NCBI GenBank assembly: GCA_945865535.1
Contig: CAMBDW010000002.1
Location: 62,001 to 126,000 of the forward strand
DNA length: 64,000 bases
Reading direction: 5' to 3'
From: Chryseobacterium gleum
Lineage (GTDB): Bacteria > Bacteroidota > Bacteroidia > Flavobacteriales > BACL11
Shown here: piece by piece, positions 15,452 through 23,046 of the stretch
How the letters are laid out: the number at the start of each line of letters is the position of its first letter
Numbering within the stretch: the first letter of the stretch is position 1
The notes under the pieces: model-generated
The model's database searches: none
Seen by the model: the letters and a program-made list of their open reading frames with translations, nothing else
Told to the model about the DNA's origin: nothing
Program-made: the position numbers and the translations under genes

Positions 15452-15482
15452 AAATCCTGACAACTAAAAGTTGTCAGGATTT
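15452..15482 (-). terminator. Intercistronic hairpin between pstS and pstC (attenuator or mRNA stabiliser)
   Basis: AAATCCTGACAACT (15452-15465) pairs perfectly over 14 bp with AGTTGTCAGGATTT (15469-15482) around a 3-base loop. On the minus strand only three T follow before CTGC, so it looks like a partial terminator or a 3'-end protector that leaves pstS mRNA more abundant than pstCAB. Confidence 0.6.
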
Positions 15483-15525
15483 AAAGAAAAGCTATTCTTA
15501 AGCAATTCTAAAAAATAGGTTATAA

Positions 15526-16473
15526 TTATTTTGTTTTAAAATATTTTTTAATAAAATCAGCATATTTTGTTTTCTCTAATGCATACTCATCATTAGTTAA
15601 AGGAATAAAACCTACTTCCGCTACTAATGAAGGAGCCATATCTAAATAGTAATTTACAAATTCGTTAATTTCTGCATTCTCAGCAGCTTTACTACTAACA
15701 TAAATAAAAATTGGTCTTGATAATGGGGCGTAGGTTCCGTTACTAACCGTTTCCATTGAAGGAGCTATAACCCCGCTGCCATTATCAATCCCTACTAATT
15801 TTAATTTATCTTTATTCTCTTGATAGTAAGCTAGTCCAAAAAAACCTAGACCATTTTTATCAGTAGAAATACCTTGAACTAGTACATTATCATCCTCAGA
15901 GGCAGTGTAGTCTCCACGAGTACCCACATCTTTCCCACATATTACTTCTGCAAAGTAATCGTAAGTTCCTGACGCAGTACCTGGACCAAACAAATGTAAT
16001 TCTTCATGGGGCCATCCCTCACGAATTTGATCCCAGTACAGGATAGTTCCTTGAGCTGCTGGGTTCCATATTTTATTTAGTTCTGCTGTTGTAAAATGAT
16101 CAACCCAAGTGTTTTTTGGGTGTACTAGTACCGCTAAACCGTCATAAGCGACAGAAAGTCCAATATGATCAATATTGTTTTGAGAACAAGCATCAGCCTC
16201 TTTGCTTTTTATTAATCTAGAAGCATTACAGATGTCTATTTCCCCTTTTCCAAATTGTTTGAATCCACCACCAGTACCTGAAACTCCAATAGTAACTTTT
16301 ACAGCCGGTTGATCGGCTCTAAATTCCTCAGCTATTGCCTCAGTAATTGGGTAAACTGTAGAAGATCCATCAATTCTGATACTTCCACTTAATGCTGCTT
16401 TTTCGTTGCCACCTCCGCATGCAAACAATAATATTGTTCCGAATGCTAATCCAATTTTTCCAAATTTTTTCAT
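15526..16473 (-). CDS. pstS: Periplasmic phosphate-binding lipoprotein PstS
   Basis: A 315-residue substrate-binding protein with a lipoprotein signal (FGTILLFACGGG, acceptor Cys near residue 19). Phosphate-site elements are visible: IRIDGSSTVYPITEAIAEEF (about 32-51), VSGTGGGFKQFGKGEIDICN (about 64-83) and GPGTASGTYDYF (about 163-174). These carry the Ser/Thr/Gly/Asp ligands usual for PstS. It captures phosphate and delivers it to PstC/PstA. It is the first pst gene and is divergent from phoB. Confidence 0.95.
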   Translation of the reverse strand: MKKFGKIGLAFGTILLFACGGGNEKAALSGSIRIDGSSTVYPITEAIAEEFRADQPAVKVTIGVSGTGGGFKQFGKGEIDICNASRLIKSKEADACSQNNIDHIGLSVAYDGLAVLVHPKNTWVDHFTTAELNKIWNPAAQGTILYWDQIREGWPHEELHLFGPGTASGTYDYFAEVICGKDVGTRGDYTASEDDNVLVQGISTDKNGLGFFGLAYYQENKDKLKLVGIDNGSGVIAPSMETVSNGTYAPLSRPIFIYVSSKAAENAEINEFVNYYLDMAPSLVAEVGFIPLTNDEYALEKTKYADFIKKYFKTK

Positions 16474-16701
16474 TTAAAGTAAGTTTATATTAAACATTAA
16501 TTAATCAAAACTTTTAGAATTAATCTTACTTGTTTTGTTGGCACAAAAATGTTGTATTAAATCTAATTCAGTATTAATTAGATATCAATTTAATATTATC
16601 AAATTGTTAAGTTTTATTATTAAGTGATAAATTATTTTTTAATCCAATAATAAATTTTTAAATTTGTTTAATTGGTTAAATTTTCTAAAATATATTGCGG
16701 A

Positions 16702-16741
16702 AAAGTAAGTTAAAGTTAAGAATTTGTTAACTAATTGTTAA
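16702..16741. promoter_or_regulatory. Four Pho-box-like direct repeats between pstS and phoB
   Basis: On the plus strand AAAGTAA (16702), AAGTTAA (16713), TTGTTAA (16724) and TTGTTAA (16735) occur at exact 11-base steps. On the minus strand this is TTAACA-N5-TTAACA-N5-TTAACT-N5-TTACTT, the layout of a Bacillus-type PhoP box. They end 37 bases before the phoB -7 box and lie about 230 bases upstream of pstS. The rest of the 330-base gap (16474-16803) is AT-rich; one isolated TTGTTAA is at 16604. Confidence 0.55.
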
Positions 16742-16778
16742 GCTTTAAAATGGATGTATTATCTTGCCTGCTAGTCAT

Positions 16779-16786
16779 TACCTTTG
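16779..16786 (+). promoter_or_regulatory. -7 promoter box of phoB
   Basis: TACCTTTG, an exact TAnnTTTG match, 17 bases before the ATG. No TTG is found at the usual -33 spacing, as would fit an activator-dependent promoter. Confidence 0.55.
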
Positions 16787-16803
16787 TCCAAAATTAATTA
16801 AAT

Positions 16804-17466
16804 ATGAAAGTATTAATTGTAGATGATGAAAAAGACATCTTAGAGTTTTTGTCTTACAATCTTGAAAAAGAAGGTTTTATAGTACATACAGCATTAAATG
16901 GTAAGAGTGCAATAGAAAAAGCAAAAAAATACAAGCCTGATTTAATTATTTTGGATGTAATGATGCCTGAGATGGATGGAATTACAACTTGTCAAGAGAT
17001 TAGATCAATACCTGAAATAAGTAATACCTTAATATTATTCTTAACAGCCAGATCAGAGGAGTATTCAGAGTTGGCAGGCTTTGATGCCGGAGCGGATGAT
17101 TATGTTGCCAAACCTATCAAACCTAAATTATTAATTAGTAGAATAAAGGCGCTTTTAAAACGAAATATGATTAAAGGATCTACCAAAAATATACAAATAG
17201 GCAATATTGAGATTGACAGAGAAAAATTCTCGCTCTTATACAACAAAGAGGAGATCCATTTGGCAAGAAAAGAATTTAATTTGCTGTATTATTTAATGAC
17301 GATTCCTGGCAAAGTATTTACAAGAGAAGATATCATATCTGAGATATGGAAAGATGCTTTTGTGGGAGATAGAACTATAGATGTTCATGTTCGTAAGATA
17401 AGAGAAAAAATAGGAGATAAGTATATTAAAACTGTTAAAGGAGTAGGATATAAATTTGATTTATAG
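16804..17466 (+). CDS. phoB: PhoB/PhoP-type response regulator
   Basis: A 220-residue OmpR-family regulator with an intact receiver: acidic pair Asp7-Asp8 (LIVDDEKD), phospho-acceptor Asp51 (LIILDVMMPEMDG), and Lys103-Pro104 (YVAKPIKP). The winged-helix domain (about 125-220) includes GDRTIDVHVRKIREKI and TVKGVGYKFDL. It is adjacent to phoR with a 1-base overlap and divergent from pstS, so control of phosphate starvation genes is well supported. The repeats at 16702-16741 suggest autoregulation. Confidence 0.92.
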   Translation: MKVLIVDDEKDILEFLSYNLEKEGFIVHTALNGKSAIEKAKKYKPDLIILDVMMPEMDGITTCQEIRSIPEISNTLILFLTARSEEYSELAGFDAGADDYVAKPIKPKLLISRIKALLKRNMIKGSTKNIQIGNIEIDREKFSLLYNKEEIHLARKEFNLLYYLMTIPGKVFTREDIISEIWKDAFVGDRTIDVHVRKIREKIGDKYIKTVKGVGYKFDL

Positions 17467-18470
17467 TGAGGATTAATACTCCCTTTAAGATTGCTGTATT
17501 TTTAAGCATAGTGATTTTCGCATTCGCCTTAGTAATCTTCTATATAGTTGATGATGATTTGAATATCATTTTCAGTTTCATAGTATTTTTCTTAGCTACA
17601 ATTGTACTTATTTATTACATAGTGAAGCGTTTTTTTCATGAAAGAATTAAAGTAATCTATAAGAATATTTATAAGTTTCAATCGGCTTCAAATGCTTTAG
17701 AACTAGATATTAATAAAGTTGAAAAGCAAGCAGAAGATTGGGCAGATGCAAAAGAAGAGGAGCTAAATACTTATAAAAGAGATGAAAATTTCAGAAGAGA
17801 GTTCATTGGCAATGTTTCCCACGAACTTAAAACGCCCATTTTTAATATTCAAGGTTATGTTCAAACTTTAATTGAAGGGGGTTTATATGATGAGAAGATT
17901 AATATGAAATATCTTGAAAGGGCCAATAAAAGTGTTGATCGTATGATTAATATTGTAGAAGATCTTGAGCTTATTTCAGCTTTAGAGACCCAGGAGAATT
18001 TGCTCGATATTCGACCATTTAACCTAGTGGAACTTATAAAAGAATTGTTTGAAGCTTTTGAGATGAAGGCTAGCCAAATGAATATAAAATTAGAATTAAA
18101 TAATGAGGCTAATTCTGAAATGGTAATGGGAGATCGAAATAAGATTCAGCAAGTTTTTTTAAATCTTCTTAGTAATTCCATCAAATATGGCAAACAAGGA
18201 GGCAAAACAAAAGTTCAATTATTTGATATGGAGGAAAGTATCCTTATTGAAGTTGCAGATAATGGTATAGGAATTGAATCAGCATCTTTAAATCGAATTT
18301 TCGAAAGATTCTATAGAGCGGATAAAAATAGATCTAGAGAGATTGGAGGCACTGGTCTTGGATTAGCAATTGTTAAACATATTCTAGAAGTGCATAACCA
18401 AACTATTAGTGTAAGAAGCACAAAAGATGTAGGCTCTACCTTCTCTTTTATTTTAGAAAAGGCTAAATAA
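17466..18470 (+). CDS. phoR: PhoR-type sensor histidine kinase
   Basis: A 334-residue kinase starting at GTG, overlapping phoB by one base. Two transmembrane segments (about residues 9-28 and 34-53) have almost no periplasmic loop, as in PhoR proteins that sense PhoU/Pst rather than an external ligand. The H-box is GNVSHELKTPIFN with phospho-acceptor His119. The N-box is NLLSNSIKYG, G1 VADNGIGI, F-box IFERFYR and G2 GGTGLGLAIVKH. No PAS domain is evident, so it is shorter than E. coli PhoR. Its 3' end overlaps the convergent glycosyltransferase gene by 18 bases. Confidence 0.9.
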   Translation: MRINTPFKIAVFLSIVIFAFALVIFYIVDDDLNIIFSFIVFFLATIVLIYYIVKRFFHERIKVIYKNIYKFQSASNALELDINKVEKQAEDWADAKEEELNTYKRDENFRREFIGNVSHELKTPIFNIQGYVQTLIEGGLYDEKINMKYLERANKSVDRMINIVEDLELISALETQENLLDIRPFNLVELIKELFEAFEMKASQMNIKLELNNEANSEMVMGDRNKIQQVFLNLLSNSIKYGKQGGKTKVQLFDMEESILIEVADNGIGIESASLNRIFERFYRADKNRSREIGGTGLGLAIVKHILEVHNQTISVRSTKDVGSTFSFILEKAK

Positions 18471-19502
18471 TTCTTCCCAATTAGTTTTTGGAGTGTTTAG
18501 CTTGGAAAAGCCAGCGAATTTTTTACTTTCCATAATTCCTTTTTCAAAATCAAATTGATCTTGATTTTGATAATAGCAGATTTTCTTTTGATGAAATAGT
18601 TGGGCTAAGTATTCTTGCTCTGTTTGACCTGGAGTTGGTATAAAGAAAGCTCTTTTCATAAGTTTTGCCAAATCCATTATTGTGGAATAACCAGGACGGC
18701 ATATTACAAGCTCTGATTCTAAAATAACCTTATTTAAATCACTTGCATTTAAATGTGATATTATACTGAGATTTCCTATTTGTTCCGTATTGCTTAACTC
18801 AGGCTTTCCTAATACAATAAGCGATTTTTCTTTTCTTTCTTTTAGAGCCTTTACCAATTTCTTTTCCAATATTGTTCTTTGAGGTTCAGGTCCTGAAACT
18901 AGTGCCAAAAAATCATATTTTTTTTCAGTGTCTTGATATTCAAACCGAGATTGAGCCCCTATATATATAGTATTATTGGGCAGTATATTTGGGCCAGATA
19001 AATTGCCAGCTAAATTATTCTCTTTGTCATCCATTACCCAGAGGGCATCAAATTTATTGATGTATTTATAATTAAAGCCTTGAATTTTTTTAGTAAAATA
19101 AGGGCTCTGAATTTCTAGCTGATGAGTAATAAATACACAAGGGACTTTGCTAGTGTAAAGTCCAAAACGGTTGTCCGAAATTACCCCATCAATTTTGTAA
19201 TCTTCAACAATACTATTTAGGGCACTATTTTCTTTTTTGATATTCCATAAAAGTTTTGGAGCTTGCAAAAGCATGCTTATGTGCATTGGTAAATAGCGGG
19301 GATATTTTATGTTATACCCTTCAAAACGAATAATTTCTAGCTTTGGGAATTCTGCACTTAAAAGGTGCAGGGGTCTACTATCGGCAGCTATTACTACTTC
19401 ATAATCATGATTAATTAATGCTTTAATAATAGGGATGCATCTTGTGGCGTGCCCTATACCCCAATCTAGTGGGGCTATTAAAATTCGTTTTTTTGTTTTC
19501 AC
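18453..19502 (-). CDS. MurG-like (GT28-type) glycosyltransferase
   Basis: A 349-residue GT-B fold protein. The N-terminal domain begins with RILIAPLDWGIGHATRCIPI (about residues 5-24), which includes the GxGH loop of this superfamily. The C-terminal donor-binding half has LALVSGPEPQRTILEKKL and LVICRPGYSTIMDLAKLMKR, then FIPTPGQTEQEYLAQ, matching the 'G.s.....l....p.i..P....E/Q...a' pattern of GT28 C-domains. The acceptor is unknown; it is not the mur-cluster MurG. It is convergent with phoR and has its own promoter region shared with trmB in the 48-base gap. Confidence 0.75.
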   Translation of the reverse strand: MKTKKRILIAPLDWGIGHATRCIPIIKALINHDYEVVIAADSRPLHLLSAEFPKLEIIRFEGYNIKYPRYLPMHISMLLQAPKLLWNIKKENSALNSIVEDYKIDGVISDNRFGLYTSKVPCVFITHQLEIQSPYFTKKIQGFNYKYINKFDALWVMDDKENNLAGNLSGPNILPNNTIYIGAQSRFEYQDTEKKYDFLALVSGPEPQRTILEKKLVKALKERKEKSLIVLGKPELSNTEQIGNLSIISHLNASDLNKVILESELVICRPGYSTIMDLAKLMKRAFFIPTPGQTEQEYLAQLFHQKKICYYQNQDQFDFEKGIMESKKFAGFSKLNTPKTNWEELFSLF

Positions 19503-19526
19503 AGGCCGAAAATAGTTAAAACAAAG

Positions 19527-19534
19527 TATTTTTG
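19527..19534 (+). promoter_or_regulatory. -7 promoter box of trmB
   Basis: TATTTTTG fits TAnnTTTG and is 16 bases before the TTG start. Confidence 0.45.
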
Positions 19535-19550
19535 TATAAAAATTAAAATT

Positions 19551-20216
19551 TTGGCAAAAAATAAATTAAAAAAGTTTGCTCAAATGGAGACTTTCCCTCA
19601 TGTCGAGCAGCCTGATTTACAGTTGTTAGAAAAAGGATATGACTTAAAGGGAAATTGGAAAAAGAATTTTTTTAAAAATGAAAATCCATTGGTTTTAGAG
19701 CTGGGATGTGGAATGGGAGAATATAGTGTGGGACTAGCTGAAAAATTTCCAGAAAAAAACTTTTTAGGAATAGACATAAAAGGAGCAAGAATTTGGCAAG
19801 GAGCAGCTGCAACAGTAGCAAAAGAATTAAAAAATGTTGGATTCTTGCGTATTCGCATTGATTGGATTGAAAAATGTTTTGCAAAAAATGAAGTAGATGA
19901 GATTTGGCTTACTTTCCCTGATCCTCAACTTAAAAAAAGAAGGGGCACAAAACGATTGACTCATCCCAATTTTTTAGAAAGATATAAAAATATATTAAAC
20001 AAGAATGCTCCTATTCATTTAAAGACAGATAGTCAATTTCTACATGGTTTTACTCTAGGTATAATTGCTGGAGAAAAACATATTTTAGAAGATAGTACCC
20101 ATGATTTGTATGGATCTGTAGTTCCAAGAGAGCATATGGAAATTAAAACCCATTACGAGCAAATTTATTTAGATAAAGGGGTGCCAATTACTTATTTGAG
20201 GTTTCGATTAAAATAA
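19551..20216 (+). CDS. trmB: tRNA (guanine-N7-)-methyltransferase TrmB
   Basis: A 221-residue SAM-dependent methyltransferase that makes m7G46 in tRNA. The start is TTG (MAKNKLKKFAQM). The SAM-binding motif is VLELGCGMGEYSVGLAEKFP (about residues 48-67), followed by FLGIDIKGARIWQGA. The TrmB hallmark is WLTFPDPQLKKRRGTKRLTH near 119-138, where the conserved 'FPDPw.K.rH.kRR' appears in the Bacteroidota form. LKTDSQFLHGF provides the later conserved Asp. It stands upstream of mrp without evident coupling. Confidence 0.93.
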   Translation: MAKNKLKKFAQMETFPHVEQPDLQLLEKGYDLKGNWKKNFFKNENPLVLELGCGMGEYSVGLAEKFPEKNFLGIDIKGARIWQGAAATVAKELKNVGFLRIRIDWIEKCFAKNEVDEIWLTFPDPQLKKRRGTKRLTHPNFLERYKNILNKNAPIHLKTDSQFLHGFTLGIIAGEKHILEDSTHDLYGSVVPREHMEIKTHYEQIYLDKGVPITYLRFRLK

Positions 20217-20286
20217 TATAAAAAGATAATTTCTTTTTTAAAAACTCGAGTTAAAACATTTATCTTTACAACCAATATTTTAGCCA

Positions 20287-21411
20287 ATGAAACTTACCAA
20301 GGAAGTTATTTTAGCAGCACTATCAAATATCACATTACCAAATGAAGGAAAGAGTATTGTTGAGAGTGGAGCTATTAAAAATGTTCATATTTTTGGAACT
20401 GATGTGGAGCTTGATGTGGAGATTCAAATCCCAACATTACAATATAAAAAAAGGGTTGAGGTCGACTGTATTAAAGCCATACATGATCATGCTTTTGAGA
20501 AGTCAAAAGTAAAAGTCAACCTGATTGTTAATGCTCCTAAAAAAACGATTGAGATAAAAGGAAATGCTATTCCTGGGGTTAAGAATATTATTGCCATTTC
20601 TTCCGGTAAAGGAGGAGTAGGGAAATCAACTATAGCTGCTAATTTTGCGGTTAGTTTAGTCGATTTAGGTTATAAAGTGGGGGTAATAGATGCTGATATT
20701 TATGGGCCCTCTATGCATATTATGTTTGGCTTGGAAGGGGCAGTTCCTGAAGCTATAAATATTGATGGAAAATCAAAAATTAAACCCTTGGAAAGTTATG
20801 GAGTAAAGTTACTTTCTATAGGTTTTTTTGCCCAAAGCCAACAGGCTGTAGTATGGAGAGGTCCTATGGCTTCAAAAGCATTAAATCAATTACTTTGGGA
20901 TACTCATTGGGGCGAGCTTGACTTTTTGGTGGTGGATTTACCTCCTGGCACTGGAGATATTCATTTGTCTTTAGTTCAATCTATTCCTTTAACCGGAGCA
21001 GTTGTAGTAAGTACTCCTCAAAATATTGCTCTTGCTGATGCTAGAAAAGGAGTAAATATGTTTCAGATGGAAAGTATTAATGTTCCTGTTTTGGGTATAG
21101 TAGAGAATATGGCTTATTTTACTCCTGAGGAGTTGCCAAATAACAAATATTATATTTTTGGAAAAGAAGGAGCTAAAGGTTTAGCCGAGCAATTGGAAAT
21201 CGAACTTTTAGCTCAAATTCCTTTAGTTCAATCGGTCAGAGAAGCTGCAGATGCAGGAAGACCAGCTGTATTGCAAGGGACTACTCCTATAGCTTTAGAG
21301 TTATTAAGCATGACAAAAAATATATTAGCATCAATTACTAAGAGAAATACTAATTTAGCACCAACAAAAGCTGTAGAGTTAACCAATTCAAAAGGCTGCT
21401 CAACTAAATAA
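20287..21411 (+). CDS. mrp: Iron-sulfur cluster carrier ATPase Mrp/ApbC
   Basis: A 374-residue protein with an N-terminal MIP18/DUF59 domain (about residues 1-85) and a ParA/MinD-like P-loop domain. The deviant Walker A is ISSGKGGVGKSTIAANFAV (about 98-116). DADIYGPSMHIMFG and LVVDLPPGTGDIHLSLVQ are the Mrp signature blocks. Mrp binds and passes Fe-S clusters to target proteins. A TATCTTTA near-consensus -7 box is at 20261. It precedes a NifU-like scaffold gene by 6 bases, a functional pairing for cluster delivery, and the Fe-S containing ACIII operon follows. Confidence 0.93.
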   Translation: MKLTKEVILAALSNITLPNEGKSIVESGAIKNVHIFGTDVELDVEIQIPTLQYKKRVEVDCIKAIHDHAFEKSKVKVNLIVNAPKKTIEIKGNAIPGVKNIIAISSGKGGVGKSTIAANFAVSLVDLGYKVGVIDADIYGPSMHIMFGLEGAVPEAINIDGKSKIKPLESYGVKLLSIGFFAQSQQAVVWRGPMASKALNQLLWDTHWGELDFLVVDLPPGTGDIHLSLVQSIPLTGAVVVSTPQNIALADARKGVNMFQMESINVPVLGIVENMAYFTPEELPNNKYYIFGKEGAKGLAEQLEIELLAQIPLVQSVREAADAGRPAVLQGTTPIALELLSMTKNILASITKRNTNLAPTKAVELTNSKGCSTK

Positions 21412-21417
21412 AATAGC

Positions 21418-21672
21418 ATGGGAATTATTACAAACAAAAAAATTATTGCTAAGATTGAAAATGCACTTACAGAAATTCGACCTTTTTTAGAGAGTGATGG
21501 TGGGGATATCCATTTTGTAGAATTAACAGATGATTGGGTAGTAAAAGTAAAACTTGTTGGCTCTTGTAGTAGTTGCAATATCAGCATGATGACTTTAAAA
21601 AATGGAGTGGAAGTTGTTGTAAAAAATGCTGTTCCAGAAGTTAAAAAAGTTATTGAAGTATCTGCTTTATAA
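21418..21672 (+). CDS. NifU C-terminal-domain Fe-S scaffold protein
   Basis: An 84-residue stand-alone NifU C-domain protein. It has FLESDGGDIHFVEL (about residues 24-37) and the cluster-binding GSCSSCNISMMTLKNGVE with the CxxC motif near residue 51-54. Family members hold a transient [4Fe-4S] cluster across a dimer interface and transfer it to acceptors. It is translationally close to mrp (6-base gap), so the two likely act together. Confidence 0.9.
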   Translation: MGIITNKKIIAKIENALTEIRPFLESDGGDIHFVELTDDWVVKVKLVGSCSSCNISMMTLKNGVEVVVKNAVPEVKKVIEVSAL

Positions 21673-21758
21673 AGCCTTATACTTCTTTTTTTATGGTTAT
21701 AAAAGAATCTCTTATTTAGATTAGTTATAAATTATAGAAAACACTAAAATTTCTCATG

Positions 21759-21786
21759 TTGCTATCACTTTAATAGTTTAATTTTG
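21759..21786 (+). promoter_or_regulatory. Promoter of the ACIII operon
   Basis: TTG (21759-21761) and TAATTTTG (21779-21786) are separated by 17 bases and match the -33/-7 pattern of Bacteroidota. Because the -7 box overlaps the TTG at 21784, that codon is unlikely to be the actA start. Confidence 0.6.
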
Positions 21787-21810
21787 CACCCGAAATTGAA
21801 CATTAAAAAC

Positions 21811-23022
21811 ATGATTCTAGCTAAACCTATCAAAAATCAAATCTTATTTATTCTAGCAGCATTTATTTCATTATCTGCCTTTGCTCAGCCAGATGGTGCA
21901 AAAATTTTTAAACAAAATTGTACTGCATGTCATGTTATTGGAGAAACCAAGTTGATAGGTCCTGGTTTGAAGGGTGTTACCGAAAAAAGAAATAAAGAAT
22001 GGTTAAAAAAGTGGATTAATAATTCGTCAGAATTAATTGCCTCAGGAGATCCTGATGCAATTGCAATATTTGAAGAATATAATAAAGTTGCTATGACTAA
22101 CTTCAATTTCTCAGATGAAGATTTTGAAGCGCTTTATGTATACTTACAAAATCCTCCTGTTGAACAGGTCAAAGCAGCTGTTTCTGCAGAAGGAGCTCCT
22201 ATAGATGAAGGAATGAAAGGGTCTACTCAATTAATGATAATAGCCCTTATTTTACTAACTCTTATTTTTGTTTTAACATCAGTAAAAAATAGTCTTAAAG
22301 AAAGTTTAGGCCAAGATACACAGACAGTACCTGAATCTGTTCAATCTCAGATTAAGTTATTTTTAGCTAAAACTTTTAACAAACTTTTTTTAGGTTTTGT
22401 TATTGCCATTATTGTGTTAAAATTTGTTTATGATGCAATGATGGGAGTGGGAGTAACAACTAATTATCAGCCAACTCAGCCAATTGCATTCTCTCATAAA
22501 ATACATGCTGGCGATAATGCTATAGATTGTAATTATTGCCATACTTCTGCTCGTACATCAAAACATTCTGGAATTCCGTCAGCAAATGTATGTATGAATT
22601 GTCATGCAAACATTGTAGAAGGTACTATTTCAGGTACTGCTGAACTTCAAAAAATTTATGATGCAGTAGGATATGATCCTAAGTCAAGAACCTATATTGA
22701 AGGTTATGAGCAAAAACCAATAGAGTGGGTGAGAATCCATAATTTACCAGATTTGGCTTATTTTAATCACTCGCAACATGTTAGCGTGGGTAAGTTGGAA
22801 TGTCAAGAATGTCATGGGGCGATTGAGGAAATGGATGTTGTAAAACAGCATTCAGAATTAACAATGGGTTGGTGCATAGAATGTCATAGAGAATCAGAAG
22901 TTAAAATGGAAGGCAATGAGTACTATACCGTTATGCACGAAAAAATGAAGAAAAAATATGCAGGTCAAAAAATTACTGTGGAAAAAATTGGAGGCTTGGA
23001 ATGCGGTAAGTGCCACTATTAA
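21811..23022 (+). CDS. actA: Alternative Complex III subunit ActA, multihaem cytochrome c with N-terminal monohaem domain
   Basis: A protein of about 403 residues from ATG 21811; an in-frame TTG at 21784 overlaps the -7 box and is rejected. After the signal peptide (FILAAFISLSAFAQ) comes a cytochrome c domain with CTACH. A transmembrane helix lies near 150-170, another near 195-215, then five further haem motifs: CNYCH, CMNCH, CQECH, CIECH and CGKCH. Six CxxCH motifs thus occur in one chain: the pentahaem ActA plus an extra monohaem module. ActA receives electrons from the ActB Fe-S clusters and passes them towards the terminal oxidase carrier. Confidence 0.9.
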   Translation: MILAKPIKNQILFILAAFISLSAFAQPDGAKIFKQNCTACHVIGETKLIGPGLKGVTEKRNKEWLKKWINNSSELIASGDPDAIAIFEEYNKVAMTNFNFSDEDFEALYVYLQNPPVEQVKAAVSAEGAPIDEGMKGSTQLMIIALILLTLIFVLTSVKNSLKESLGQDTQTVPESVQSQIKLFLAKTFNKLFLGFVIAIIVLKFVYDAMMGVGVTTNYQPTQPIAFSHKIHAGDNAIDCNYCHTSARTSKHSGIPSANVCMNCHANIVEGTISGTAELQKIYDAVGYDPKSRTYIEGYEQKPIEWVRIHNLPDLAYFNHSQHVSVGKLECQECHGAIEEMDVVKQHSELTMGWCIECHRESEVKMEGNEYYTVMHEKMKKKYAGQKITVEKIGGLECGKCHY

Positions 23023-23046
23023 TAAGGATTTAGATTTTTATATAAA

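Noticed and set aside
21784-21810. TTG start nine codons upstream for actA
   Set aside because: The TTG is part of a consensus -7 promoter box, so it would not be transcribed in full; ATG at 21811 directly precedes the signal peptide.
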